NCBI GenBank assembly: GCA_002694745.1
Contig: NZMY01000013.1
Coordinates: 1 to 64,000 of the forward strand
Origin: Croceicoccus sp.
GTDB taxonomy: Bacteria > Pseudomonadota > Alphaproteobacteria > Sphingomonadales > Sphingomonadaceae
Reading direction: 5' to 3'
DNA: 64,000 nt
Under the pieces are notes generated by a model, which was not told where the DNA came from, made no database searches, and saw only the letters and a program-made list of their open reading frames with translations. Of the stretch, positions 25,693 through 35,024 are shown in pieces. The translations under genes and the position numbers were made by a program. Position 1 is the first letter of the stretch. Each line of letters starts with the position of its first letter.

Positions 25693-26484
25693 ATGTCGAA
25701 AACAGGTCGCACTTTAGGCCGCCTCGGCCCGCCAGAACGCATATTTGTTAGCGGCGCATCGGGCGGCTTGGGTTGGGCTTTGGCCCGCCATCATGCCGCG
25801 CCAGGGGTGTTCCTGTGCCTGTGGGGCCGCGATCTGCCGAGGCTGGAGGAAGTTGCAGCGAAGTGCCGGGCCAAGGGGGCATCGGTCGAGATACGCTCGC
25901 TCGATCTCGCCGACGGAGACGCTGCATTGCGCGCTCTGACGGAGGATGACGAGCGTTTTCCTTTCGATCTGGCCTATCTGGTGGCGGGACGCGGCGATAC
26001 GCGCGCACCGGATGATGCCATCGAAAGCCCGCAACTGGCGCTGCGCCTTGGCCAGATCAATTTCAGCGTTCCGTCAGCAATGGCCAGCGCGCTTGCCGGC
26101 GTCATGGCAAAGCGCGGCGGCGGACGGGTGGTGCTGATCGGATCGGCGGCGGGGCAGCACGCGCTTCCCTTTGCCGCCGCCTATGCTGCCAGCAAGGCGG
26201 GGCTGGCCCGCTATGCACAGGCCTTGCGCATAGCCGCCGCGCCGCTGGGCGTCAGCGTGACGCTGGCCGCGCCGGGTTTCATCGACACCGCAGCCGGGCG
26301 CGCCGTGCCGGGGGCCAAGCCCATGCTGCTGAGCGCCGATGAAGCAGCCCGCCGCATCGCGCGGGCAGCGCTGGCCGGCAAGGGATATTACGTGACGCCG
26401 TGGCCCTTCTCGATACTCAGGTTGGTGGACCGCCTTCTGCCCGCGCCTCTGCGGGACCGGCTGCTACGCGCCCTTGCGGTCTGA
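25693..26484 (+). CDS. Short-chain dehydrogenase/reductase
   Basis: 263 aa. Classical SDR: cofactor motif VSGASGGLGWALA, the VLIGSAAG serine strand and the catalytic YAASK. The C-terminus is basic and amphipathic. It lies alone between the hydroxylase and the iron module, possibly sharing the divergent promoter with the hydroxylase gene, which would suggest lipid or capsule tailoring. The substrate is unknown. Confidence 0.85.
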   Translation: MSKTGRTLGRLGPPERIFVSGASGGLGWALARHHAAPGVFLCLWGRDLPRLEEVAAKCRAKGASVEIRSLDLADGDAALRALTEDDERFPFDLAYLVAGRGDTRAPDDAIESPQLALRLGQINFSVPSAMASALAGVMAKRGGGRVVLIGSAAGQHALPFAAAYAASKAGLARYAQALRIAAAPLGVSVTLAAPGFIDTAAGRAVPGAKPMLLSADEAARRIARAALAGKGYYVTPWPFSILRLVDRLLPAPLRDRLLRALAV

Positions 26485-26607
26485 CCCTGCGCAGGGTCCC
26501 GAGCTAAAAAGCACGGACTGCACTTCCAGCAAACAACGGGCGCTCGCGCCTGCTTTTCGCTTTTGAATTGCGTACATGACATTTCCCGATAAGTGGAAAT
26601 ACCCTGT

Positions 26608-26637
26608 TGCAACTGAGAATGACTCGCATTACTTGCA
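26608..26637. promoter_or_regulatory. Fur box upstream of the siderophore receptor
   Basis: An A/T-rich palindromic element has outer TGCAA/TTGCA arms and a core GAGAATGACTCGCATTA (26616-26632). This closely matches alphaproteobacterial Fur sites of the form AATGAGAATGATTCGCATT. It ends 24 bp before the receptor start, so iron-dependent repression of the receptor-PepSY operon is expected. Confidence 0.7.
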
Positions 26638-26661
26638 GCCCCATCAAACGAAGGGGACCCC

Positions 26662-28788
26662 ATGCAATTGCTGAAATTCTCGATCCTGTCGGCCACCATG
26701 CTCGCGCCGGTCGCTGCCCTCGCCAATGAAAACGCGGTGGAAGCGGAGCAGCCGCGCGACATCGTCGTGTCCGGCGCAAAGCAGGAAAGCGCGTCCGCAA
26801 CCAAGACCGACACGCCGCTGATCGAGGTTCCGCAGCCGGTCACCATCATCGAGGACGAAGTGTTCGAGGCGCAGGGCGCCATCTCGGTCAGCGACACGCT
26901 GAATTACGTCGCGGGCGTCACCGCCAATCCCTACGGCCCCGATAGCCGCGTCGACGGGGCGCTGGTACGCGGGATCAGCGCGCTGCAATTCCGTGACGGC
27001 ATGCGCGACATCTTCAGCTTTTACGCCAGCATTCGCGCCGACCCGTATAATTTCGACCGCATCGAAATCATCCGCGGGCCCGCTTCGGTCCTGTTCGGTC
27101 AGGGTTCGCTGGGCGGCATTATCAACATGGTGTCCAAGACCCCGCAGTTCGAAACCGGCGGCGAGGTGTCGCTGCGCTATGGATCGTTCGACCGCAAGGA
27201 AGCGCTGGCCGACATCACCGGTCCGATCACCGACAATCTGGCAGGCCGCGTCGTGGCGCGGGTGCGCGATTCGGGTACGCAGACCGACAATGTGCCCGAT
27301 GACCGCGTGCTGTTCTCGCCCTCCCTGACCTTTGCGCCGACCGATGCCACGCAGGTTACGCTGATCGGCCTTTATCAGGAGGACGATGGCGGTTCGACGT
27401 CGCAGTTCCTGCCGCTGGTTGGCACGATCCTGCCCAATCCGAACGGGCAGCTGGGCAACGATCTCTTCATCGGCAAGCCCGGCTGGGACCGCTATGACGG
27501 CCGCCTGCTGCAGGGAACGGTGATCGCCAGCCACGCCTTCTCGCCAGACCTGACGCTGAATGCCAAGGCGCGCTATATCGACAGCGACCTCGACTATTTC
27601 ACCCATTATCCGAACAGCTATTCGAACCCGCTCGATCCCTATCTGGACGAGGAGCAGCGGCTGATCTCGAATTACGCAAGCGGCAGCCTTGCGAACATGG
27701 AGATCTTTTCGACCGACAATAATCTGCAGTACGATTTCCGCACCGGCGATGCGGTCGAACACACGCTGCTGGCGGGCGTCGACTACAGCTGGAACCGGGT
27801 CCGCAAGGACAGCGGCTATGCGCTGGAGCCGATCGACATCTACGACATCGATTACGATGCGCTGTCGGATTATGGCGGCTCGATCCCGATAACCGGCGAT
27901 CCCGGCTTTCTCTACAGCGTCCTGGAAGACACGAAGCAGACCCAGATCGGCCTTTACCTGCAGGACCAGATCCGCCTGTGGGACCGCGTTTCGGTGGTGC
28001 TGGGCGTCCGGCGCGACGAGGCCCGCTCGACCTCTTTCGGCGAGGAAGTCTATGACCAGGGCGCGACCACGTTCCGGGCCGGGGTTATCGGCGAAGTCGT
28101 CACCGGCGTCTCGCCCTTCTTCAGCTATACCGAGAGCTTCGAGCCGATCAGCGGCGCGGACCTTTACGGCGATCCCTTCGTCCCCAAGACGGGCCGCCAG
28201 TTCGAGGCGGGGGTGAAGCTGCACCCGACCGATCGCATCCTCGTCACCGCAACCGCCTATCACATCAAGGAAGCGAACCGCCCCATCGCCGCCGTGGTGC
28301 CCAGCCCGGACGACCCGGACATCGTCCTGAACGGCCAGCTGCAGATCGGATCGCTGACGTCAAAGGGCGTCGAGTTCGAAGCCAATGCCACGCTGCCGGG
28401 CGAACTGCTGCTGATCGCCAACGCCAGCTATAACGAGGCGGAAGTGGAGGATACCGGCCAACAGCTCGACAATGTGCCAAAGTTCAATGCCTCGCTCTGG
28501 GCGATGAAGGACTTTCGCCTGAGCGGCGAGACGACCGCAAGGCTGGGCGCAGGCGTGCGTCATGTCGGCAAGAACAAGTCCTATGGCCCCGCCTTCCCCG
28601 ACGGCATCACGACGCCCGGCTTCACCCTGGTCGATGCGGTCGCCGAAGTCAGCTGGCGCAACTGGAGCCTTGCGGTCAACGCGACGAACCTGCTGGGCAA
28701 GGATTATTATTCCGCCTGCCTCGCCCGCGGCGATTGCTTCATGGGCAGCGAGCGCAATGTGTTCGGCACCGTGAGCTATCGGTTCTGA
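26662..28788 (+). CDS. TonB-dependent siderophore receptor
   Basis: 708 aa, typical for siderophore receptors. A signal peptide (1-21) precedes the TonB box DIVVSG (33-38) and a plug (about 50-170) with IEVPQPVTIIEDE, VRGISALQFRDGMRD and FDRIEIIRGPASVLFGQGS. The 22-stranded barrel ends in FGTVSYRF. ATG 26662 has AAGGGGA upstream. Its Fur box and two downstream membrane-protein genes (2-bp gap, then an ATGA overlap) form an iron-uptake operon. No siderophore biosynthesis genes are visible, so it probably uses a foreign siderophore. Confidence 0.93.
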   Translation: MQLLKFSILSATMLAPVAALANENAVEAEQPRDIVVSGAKQESASATKTDTPLIEVPQPVTIIEDEVFEAQGAISVSDTLNYVAGVTANPYGPDSRVDGALVRGISALQFRDGMRDIFSFYASIRADPYNFDRIEIIRGPASVLFGQGSLGGIINMVSKTPQFETGGEVSLRYGSFDRKEALADITGPITDNLAGRVVARVRDSGTQTDNVPDDRVLFSPSLTFAPTDATQVTLIGLYQEDDGGSTSQFLPLVGTILPNPNGQLGNDLFIGKPGWDRYDGRLLQGTVIASHAFSPDLTLNAKARYIDSDLDYFTHYPNSYSNPLDPYLDEEQRLISNYASGSLANMEIFSTDNNLQYDFRTGDAVEHTLLAGVDYSWNRVRKDSGYALEPIDIYDIDYDALSDYGGSIPITGDPGFLYSVLEDTKQTQIGLYLQDQIRLWDRVSVVLGVRRDEARSTSFGEEVYDQGATTFRAGVIGEVVTGVSPFFSYTESFEPISGADLYGDPFVPKTGRQFEAGVKLHPTDRILVTATAYHIKEANRPIAAVVPSPDDPDIVLNGQLQIGSLTSKGVEFEANATLPGELLLIANASYNEAEVEDTGQQLDNVPKFNASLWAMKDFRLSGETTARLGAGVRHVGKNKSYGPAFPDGITTPGFTLVDAVAEVSWRNWSLAVNATNLLGKDYYSACLARGDCFMGSERNVFGTVSYRF

Positions 28789-28790
28789 CG

Positions 28791-29366
28791 ATGGGCGACG
28801 TGATCCTCCTCACCGGTTATTTGCTGGCCGTCGCCGGGGTGCTCGTGCTGCGCCTGTCCTGGGGCCTCGCTGGACGGTCGCGCATGCTGAATGCCGCAGG
28901 CTGGGCGGCGCTGGCTGCCGCCGTGCTGTGCGGGGCGGTCGCGGCAGGTGCGTGGGGGATCACGGTCGTCTCGCTGTGGGCGACGGCAACCGCCTTCGTG
29001 CTGCTGGCCGTCGCCGGATGGACGGCGCAGCCCTCGGTAAGGCGCGCGTCCGACCGGCGGGCTGGCATGCTGCCCGAAGGCACGGAGCCGCTGCGTCTTG
29101 GCGGGCGCGTGCTGACCTTTGCGATTGTCGCGGTGCTGTCGATGGCGGCGTCCATCGCAGCCGCCCTGTTCGTCCGCTGGGCCGCGCTGCTATGCGGCGC
29201 GGCAGAGGGCAATGCCTCGGTCCTCGCGCTGTTCGCGGCGCCGCTGGTTTGGACGATGCTGGCCTATCTTCTGCTGATGACCGGCAGCCGAAAGCGGCAA
29301 TTCGCGATTCTGGGCGGGACGATCCTGACTGCCCTTCCCCCGGTCCTGTCAGGAGCTATGACATGA
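28791..29366 (+). CDS. Small integral membrane protein of the iron-uptake operon
   Basis: 191 aa with about six hydrophobic segments and a basic loop (VRRASDRRAG). No recognised domain; it is similar in size and setting to the uncharacterised membrane proteins that accompany PepSY iron reductase-like proteins behind siderophore receptors. It starts 2 bp after the receptor stop and overlaps the PepSY gene by ATGA, so the three are coupled. Confidence 0.75.
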   Translation: MGDVILLTGYLLAVAGVLVLRLSWGLAGRSRMLNAAGWAALAAAVLCGAVAAGAWGITVVSLWATATAFVLLAVAGWTAQPSVRRASDRRAGMLPEGTEPLRLGGRVLTFAIVAVLSMAASIAAALFVRWAALLCGAAEGNASVLALFAAPLVWTMLAYLLLMTGSRKRQFAILGGTILTALPPVLSGAMT

Positions 29367-30667
29367 GCAAGCCCGTCGAAGCCGGCACGGTGAAGCGAGC
29401 CCTGTCCGCCCATGCCGCCATCGGGCTTATCGCCGGCGCGCTGCTCTATCTGGTGTCGCTGACGGGCACGGTCGCGGTGTTCTATGCCGAACTGCAACGC
29501 ATCGAGCAGCCCGATGCGCCCGAGATGACATCCATCACGCCCGCAGCGGTGCAAAAGGCCGTCGAAACCGTGCTCGGCCGCCAGCCGGCGGAGGCACCGA
29601 CCACCCATCTCTACGTGCATCTGCCCGTGGAAGACCTGCCCCGTGCGACGATCACCACCGACACCGAAGCCATGCACCTGACTGCCAACGGCGATCTTGC
29701 CATGCCCGAGCAAATCGCGTGGTCCGATTTCCTCGTCCAGCTGCACTACACGCTGAACCTGCCTTCACTGGTGGGCATTACCATCGTCGGCATATTGGGC
29801 GTCATGATGATGGCGCTGTCGCTGTCGGGCGTGGTCGCGCTGCCGCGCATCTTCCGCGATGCATTCCGGTTTCGGGCGCGCAATCCGGGCGGCGTCGGGC
29901 TTGCCGATTGGCATAACCGGCTCAGCGTCTGGACCCTGCCGTTTGGCATCGCCATCGCGCTGACGGGGGCGTTGATCGGGCTGGCGACCGTGACCGCCTA
30001 TGCGATTGCCGCCAATGACTACGAAGGCGACGTCGCGGCGGTCTATGCGCCGATCTTCGGCGACGAACCGGAAGAATACGACGCGCCCGCTCCCGCACCC
30101 GATGTCGCCGCCGCGCTAGCCTATATGACGGCGAACCATCCCGAGATCGAACCGAGCTACGCCATCCTGCACGATCCGCTCACGCGCGGCCAGCATGTGC
30201 AGATCATCGCCCTGCACGACAAGCGGCTGATTTTCGGCGAATATTACGGATTCGACGCGGATGGACGCTTTATGGGCACGGCGGGACTGGCGGACGGCGA
30301 CTGGGGCCAGCAAGCGGCGGCCTCCATCTATCAGCTACACTTCGGGACATTCGGCGGTATCTGGGTCAAGCTTGCCTATGTTCTGTTCGGCGCGGCGCTG
30401 ACGGCGGTTTGTGCGACGGGCACCTATATCTGGCTGGGCAAGCGCCGCCGACGCGGTCACGACGAGCCGCGATTGCGTGCATTGTGGAGCGGCGTGGTGG
30501 TGGGCGCGCCGGTGGCGCTGGCGATCAGCTTCGCGGCGCGTATGACGCTGGGGAACGAGGCACCGCTGACGGCGATCTTCTGGCTGTCCTATGCAGCGGT
30601 TATGGCCGGCTACGTCGCCATGCGGGGGCGACCGCGCAGCAGAACTGCACTCGCCACGCCAGCCTGA
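29363..30667 (+). CDS. PepSY-associated transmembrane protein (iron-regulated)
   Basis: 434 aa. Four main membrane segments (near residues 18-40, 137-160, 190-215 and 335-360) with PepSY-type periplasmic parts. Conserved histidines lie in HAAIGLIAGALLYLVSLTG, LHYTLNL, DWHNRLSVWTLP and QLHFGTFGG. Proteins of this family are proposed ferric-siderophore reductases or release factors in the inner membrane. Start ATG 29363 has AGGAG upstream. Its TGA (30665-30667) abuts the convergent GH9 stop in one TGATCA palindrome. Confidence 0.85.
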   Translation: MSKPVEAGTVKRALSAHAAIGLIAGALLYLVSLTGTVAVFYAELQRIEQPDAPEMTSITPAAVQKAVETVLGRQPAEAPTTHLYVHLPVEDLPRATITTDTEAMHLTANGDLAMPEQIAWSDFLVQLHYTLNLPSLVGITIVGILGVMMMALSLSGVVALPRIFRDAFRFRARNPGGVGLADWHNRLSVWTLPFGIAIALTGALIGLATVTAYAIAANDYEGDVAAVYAPIFGDEPEEYDAPAPAPDVAAALAYMTANHPEIEPSYAILHDPLTRGQHVQIIALHDKRLIFGEYYGFDADGRFMGTAGLADGDWGQQAAASIYQLHFGTFGGIWVKLAYVLFGAALTAVCATGTYIWLGKRRRRGHDEPRLRALWSGVVVGAPVALAISFAARMTLGNEAPLTAIFWLSYAAVMAGYVAMRGRPRSRTALATPA

Positions 30668-33244
30668 TCATTCCGGCGGATTGCCCTGCCCGCCATAAAG
30701 CGCGTCCGCCGCGAGCGCGAGGAACATGTAGTTCGTCGCGCCACCGCCCATCACATATTCGCCCTGCTGCCAGAAAAACGGCCATTCCTTCAGTTCGGGC
30801 AAGTCCGGCCGCACCAGATTGGTGCCTGAAATGACGCCGCCCGGGATATAGGACCAGTCCGCCCGGTTCACGCCATAGGCCACGATCGGCGAATCCGCCC
30901 CGACACCGGAAACGAAGCTTTCCCCGTTCGCGCCCGGATGGACGCCCAGCACGAAATTGAGCGCATTGAGGAAGCCGTCGCGCGACGTCGCATCGGGCCA
31001 CCCCTTGTGGAAGAACCACTGGCGCACGCCCAGCGACTGGATCGTCCAGCCCGCGCCCCAGATTTCGGGTTCATAGGGCACGCCATAGGGGCTATCAGTG
31101 CGGGCACTGTCCTCGACCTTGCGCTGGTGTTCGGCGACGGCGGCGGCAAGGCGCTGCCGGAAACCTGTGGGGAGCCTATCCTCGATCGAAGCGAGCCGCC
31201 AAGCGCTGCCCGCCACATCGGCGATGATCTCACCCTCCATCGCGGCAAGCTGCGCGATATAGCGTTCATCGCCGGTCGATTGCGCCAGTTCGGCCAGCGC
31301 GAAGGTCCGGTTAGAGGTGTTCTCCGACTTGCCAAGCGCCGCTGCGGTAATCGCGGCGGCGGCGTCGATGGCTTCCCGCCCCAGCGGCGAACCATTCGCC
31401 CGCATCACTCGCCCGGCCGCGGCCAGACCGCCCGCAGTATAGAGTTCGCGGTCCGGATTATTCTCGGTAAAAACCCAGCGGTCGTCCCAGCGGATCGGGT
31501 CGCCACTGGTGTCGAGGCCAAGCCCGTCCACCGGCTTTTTCGAGACATTGTCGGTATGGTTGGCCGCATCGCCCAGCATCACATAGGCCCGCAGGCTGGG
31601 CGTGATGATCCCGCGATAGAGGCGCCCGAGCGCGCGATAGCCGCCAAGAACCGTGAGCAGCCCGTGCTCGATCTGCTGGACCGCGTCATTGACGCCGTCG
31701 GGGTCGTGGATCTCGACCAGCCGGTTCTGCTGATCGATGGTGGTCGCGTCATAGTCGAGCCCGAATTCCTCGACCATCTTGGCCAGCATGTATGTGGTGC
31801 CGATCTGCGATTCCACGCGCAGATCGTAATCGCCCGCATCGTGCCACCCGCCGCGGTCCAGCCCAGGCACGTGATCGCCCGGTGCATATCTCGTCAGCGT
31901 CGTGGGCCCCTGCACATAACCGTCGATATGGTTGAGATCCGTCGGCGCCATCAGCGCATCGTCAAGATGGTCGAGCCCGTGCCAAACGCGATATTTCTCG
32001 TTCACCCGCATGTGGCACATCTGGACAGGCAGGAAATATTCCAGCGTCGGCTGCCACGCGTGCCGCGAAAAGACCTGCGGGTCGATACGGAAAACGTGCG
32101 AGGTCGAACCGCCATATTCGATCTCGTAAAGCCCCGGCTGCTGCACCGCGCTGAAATCGAACTGGGCATAGTCATAGCGCAGGAAGTCACCCCATTTCGC
32201 AGGCGCGGCCGCCTTGACTTTCTCGCGGCCGGAAGCCGTCAGGCGGTAAAGCGTGGCCTCGCCCGCAGGCGCGCTGCCGGATGCCGTCTCGATCACCGCG
32301 CGCTTGGGCTGCGTGGGGGCATAGCCAAGCTGCGATACCTGGATGACGGGCTCATATCGCCAGTCCTGTTCGGTATTCGGGGTGACGATCCATTCGACCA
32401 CGCCCTTCGTGACGCCTGCCGGGATCGGGGTGCGCACGATGAACCAGCCATTGTTATGCGCCGAGCGGCCGTCGATCAGCTGCAGTTCGCCCTGCCCGAC
32501 ATTGCGGAACTGGATCCGCTGAAGATCAGCATCGGGCGCGACGGTCAGCAGTTGCCCGCTCGCCAGCGGGGCGGCCAGCACCTGGCCGTTGGGGTCCTGC
32601 ACTGGCCCGTTCACCTGCACGTTGCGCGGCACCGGAACCTTGCCGCCCTCTGCGGTGACCAGCGGCCCCTCAGGCTGGCGATTGAACAGGCCCGATGCAT
32701 CGTCCAGCAGCCATGCCTTGCCGAACAATTCGCCGGGAAAGAGCTCCATGTTGAAACCGGCGCGCCCGACCCATTCCGCCGGCAGCGGCTTGTCGAGGTC
32801 GACGCTCACGCGGAAGGAATTGCCACCCGCAGGCGTCACCGAAACCGTGTAGGCAAGGTCGAGGTCGGGATAGAAGATCGGATTGAAACCCTTACCGTTC
32901 TTGGCAGGGTCCGGATAGCGCAGGGTCTGGCGGATGGTTCCGGTAGCCGGATCGATAGTCCGCTCACCCGCCGATACGGGCATGGGCGACCACTGGCCGG
33001 GTTCCGGTTCAAGCCGGACATCGCCGTTCGCCGCAACCCGGCTTCCGTGCTGAACGATGGTGACGCCGGTCTGGTGCCCATCGGGATAGATGTCGTCGAA
33101 CACGATGACGTCGAGACCATGGGCGGATAGATAGCCCTTGTCGGGATCGAGCGTCAGTTCCCCGCTGTCTTCCGGCCCCGCCGCCAACAGCATCGGCGCG
33201 CCGATCAAAGCGCCCGTCCACACGCAGAGCCTGCGATACTTCAC
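30668..33244 (-). CDS. Glycoside hydrolase family 9 protein, secreted
   Basis: 858 aa. Signal peptide about 1-22; a large beta-rich N-terminal region (30-290) of unknown type; a CelD_N-like Ig domain (about 298-388, QVSQLGYAPTQPKRAVI); and a GH9 catalytic (alpha/alpha)6 domain (390-855). It has the nucleophile/base motif GGWHDAGDYD (465-474), NFVLGVHPGANG, and a C-terminal GEYVMGGGATNYM with the likely proton-donor Glu. GH9 enzymes include endo- and exo-glucanases and glucosaminidases. GTG 33244 is used because GAGGGGGGTGG precedes it. Location inside the capsule locus suggests action on a self-made or environmental polysaccharide. Confidence 0.85.
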   Translation of the reverse strand: MKYRRLCVWTGALIGAPMLLAAGPEDSGELTLDPDKGYLSAHGLDVIVFDDIYPDGHQTGVTIVQHGSRVAANGDVRLEPEPGQWSPMPVSAGERTIDPATGTIRQTLRYPDPAKNGKGFNPIFYPDLDLAYTVSVTPAGGNSFRVSVDLDKPLPAEWVGRAGFNMELFPGELFGKAWLLDDASGLFNRQPEGPLVTAEGGKVPVPRNVQVNGPVQDPNGQVLAAPLASGQLLTVAPDADLQRIQFRNVGQGELQLIDGRSAHNNGWFIVRTPIPAGVTKGVVEWIVTPNTEQDWRYEPVIQVSQLGYAPTQPKRAVIETASGSAPAGEATLYRLTASGREKVKAAAPAKWGDFLRYDYAQFDFSAVQQPGLYEIEYGGSTSHVFRIDPQVFSRHAWQPTLEYFLPVQMCHMRVNEKYRVWHGLDHLDDALMAPTDLNHIDGYVQGPTTLTRYAPGDHVPGLDRGGWHDAGDYDLRVESQIGTTYMLAKMVEEFGLDYDATTIDQQNRLVEIHDPDGVNDAVQQIEHGLLTVLGGYRALGRLYRGIITPSLRAYVMLGDAANHTDNVSKKPVDGLGLDTSGDPIRWDDRWVFTENNPDRELYTAGGLAAAGRVMRANGSPLGREAIDAAAAITAAALGKSENTSNRTFALAELAQSTGDERYIAQLAAMEGEIIADVAGSAWRLASIEDRLPTGFRQRLAAAVAEHQRKVEDSARTDSPYGVPYEPEIWGAGWTIQSLGVRQWFFHKGWPDATSRDGFLNALNFVLGVHPGANGESFVSGVGADSPIVAYGVNRADWSYIPGGVISGTNLVRPDLPELKEWPFFWQQGEYVMGGGATNYMFLALAADALYGGQGNPPE

Positions 33245-33328
33245 CGATCCACCCCCCTCGTTCCTGTTATCGGGTGTTAGCGCTATCACGCGCTGCACGG
33301 CATTGTCGAGACAGGCGGGAAGCGCCGA

Positions 33329-34918
33329 TCAATCGGCAACGGAGACCACGGCGCCCAGCGCATTGTCGAGGATCAGATGATGCAGCGCGGCGGGCGTCAG
33401 GTCGCGGGGCTGCCCATCCCCTTTGACCAACTGTCCGCGAGCATCGAACCGCAGCACCACATAGGGCGTGTGACGGTTGCCGCCCGGTTCGCTGGCACCC
33501 GGAATGCTGGGCCGGTGATCGCCGAAAAAGACCAGAAGGGCGGGCCTCTGCAGGGCCGCGATCCCGGCGCGCAATTCGGCCAGCATCGTATCGCCCTTGC
33601 CCACCAGCCTCCGATATTTCTCGACCAGGAGACCGGGCGAGCGGCTGTCTGATCCCTGCGCCGCCGCGTCCTTGTCCGCCGACCATGGGCCGTGGTTCTC
33701 GATCGTCACGGCATAAAGCAGCGTCGGATCGGTCGCTTCGGCTGCACGGGTCAGGATCTCGTGCGCGATGGCCGCGTCGGTGACATAGCGACCCTCGCCC
33801 TTTGCGGGCGGGGCAAAGCTTTCCTCGCCGACCAGCCGGTCGAATCCGCTGGCGGGCAGGATCCGGTCGCGACCGTAAAAGCGCATGTCGTGCGGATGGA
33901 TGAACAGGCTGCGCCACCCCGCCGGTCGCAGCCGAATCGGCAAGGCATACGAACTGTCGCGCAGCGCCGTCAGGAACGGATCGAACCGGCGGAAACCCAG
34001 ATCGCTCTCCTCGCGCCCGAACAGCAACGCATATTCGGTGCGCATCGTGTAGGCGCCGAACCCGCTGACCAGCAGATTGCCCCAATGCCACGCGTCGGCG
34101 CGCGCCGCTGTCAGCCCCGGCAGAGCCATCGCGGGATCGCCAAAGAGCTCAACCGGATCGGCAAAGGATTCGCACTGGATCGCGACGATCAGCTCGGGCG
34201 GGGCGAGGCCGGGGGCGATGGCGCTCCTCTGAACGGGCGGGCATGGCGGGGCATCGGGCATTTCGCGCCAGCGCCGCCAATGCAGGATCAGCGTTGGAAC
34301 CAGCCCCAGACGCGTCATGTCCGCATCGGGATCGGGCCGCGGTGCGAGCGCACGAAAACCCGGCAACCGCAGGATAGAGGTCAGCGCCGCAACACCGACC
34401 AGCGCCAGCCCCGCCCCGATGCCATGCGGTACCGGATCGGCCACGAACAACCACGCCAGCGCCAGCGCCAGCAACGCCGCCACCGCCGCCATTGCCAGCT
34501 TTTGCCAGCCCGACAGAGCGGATAGGTAGAATTGCGGATGGCGGAATATCGCGCCCATCAGCGCAAGGTCGGAAAACAGTAGCGGCTCGCCCAGCATGGC
34601 CCGCTTTGCGTTCGACGCCAGCGCCAGCAACGCCAACAGCGCGAAGGCCAGCAGCGCCGACAGACCGGCATTGCCGCACAGCGCCAGGAACCCACCATAA
34701 AGCGCCGTGCTAACCAGCGTGAGCAGGACAGCACCCTTTGCGCTGCGCCAGGGCAGGCCGAAACGGCGCAAGGGCCGCGGCCGCACCAGCCAGTCGAGCG
34801 CCAGCGCACCTGCCACCAGCGGAAGGATCAACAGCAGTATAGGTCCGATCACCGAGGGATCCGTCAGGACGCGAAGGTCCGGTTGAAACATGTCATCAGG
34901 GCCATGTCCGTTGCGCAT
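33329..34918 (-). CDS. LTA synthase-like membrane sulfatase/phosphoglycerol transferase family protein
   Basis: 529 aa. Five N-terminal membrane segments (about 22-190) precede a periplasmic alkaline-phosphatase-superfamily domain (240-515). Metal and active-site residues are in place: IAIQCES (Glu250), GAYTMRTE with the candidate nucleophile Thr291, ENHGPWS and FFGDHRPS. The protein could transfer phosphoglycerol (or another phospho-alcohol) onto the capsule or another glycan. It is divergent from KpsS, 107 bp apart, which supports a capsule role. The start is uncertain: ATG 34918 or ATG 34891; neither has a strong ribosome site. Confidence 0.8.
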   Translation of the reverse strand: MRNGHGPDDMFQPDLRVLTDPSVIGPILLLILPLVAGALALDWLVRPRPLRRFGLPWRSAKGAVLLTLVSTALYGGFLALCGNAGLSALLAFALLALLALASNAKRAMLGEPLLFSDLALMGAIFRHPQFYLSALSGWQKLAMAAVAALLALALAWLFVADPVPHGIGAGLALVGVAALTSILRLPGFRALAPRPDPDADMTRLGLVPTLILHWRRWREMPDAPPCPPVQRSAIAPGLAPPELIVAIQCESFADPVELFGDPAMALPGLTAARADAWHWGNLLVSGFGAYTMRTEYALLFGREESDLGFRRFDPFLTALRDSSYALPIRLRPAGWRSLFIHPHDMRFYGRDRILPASGFDRLVGEESFAPPAKGEGRYVTDAAIAHEILTRAAEATDPTLLYAVTIENHGPWSADKDAAAQGSDSRSPGLLVEKYRRLVGKGDTMLAELRAGIAALQRPALLVFFGDHRPSIPGASEPGGNRHTPYVVLRFDARGQLVKGDGQPRDLTPAALHHLILDNALGAVVSVAD

Positions 34919-35024
34919 AGTTCAGCGCAGGGTCAAGGTTGGTCCGCTTTGGATCCGTCTATTGCGATGAACCGTGCCGGGCAATCTTGGATTTCCGGCC
35001 AGAACGCAGTAGCGGCAAAGGCAC

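Noticed and set aside
30938-33130. 730-codon plus-strand open frame inside the GH9 gene
   Set aside because: It has no recognisable motifs and lies entirely opposite a GH9 domain with catalytic signatures.
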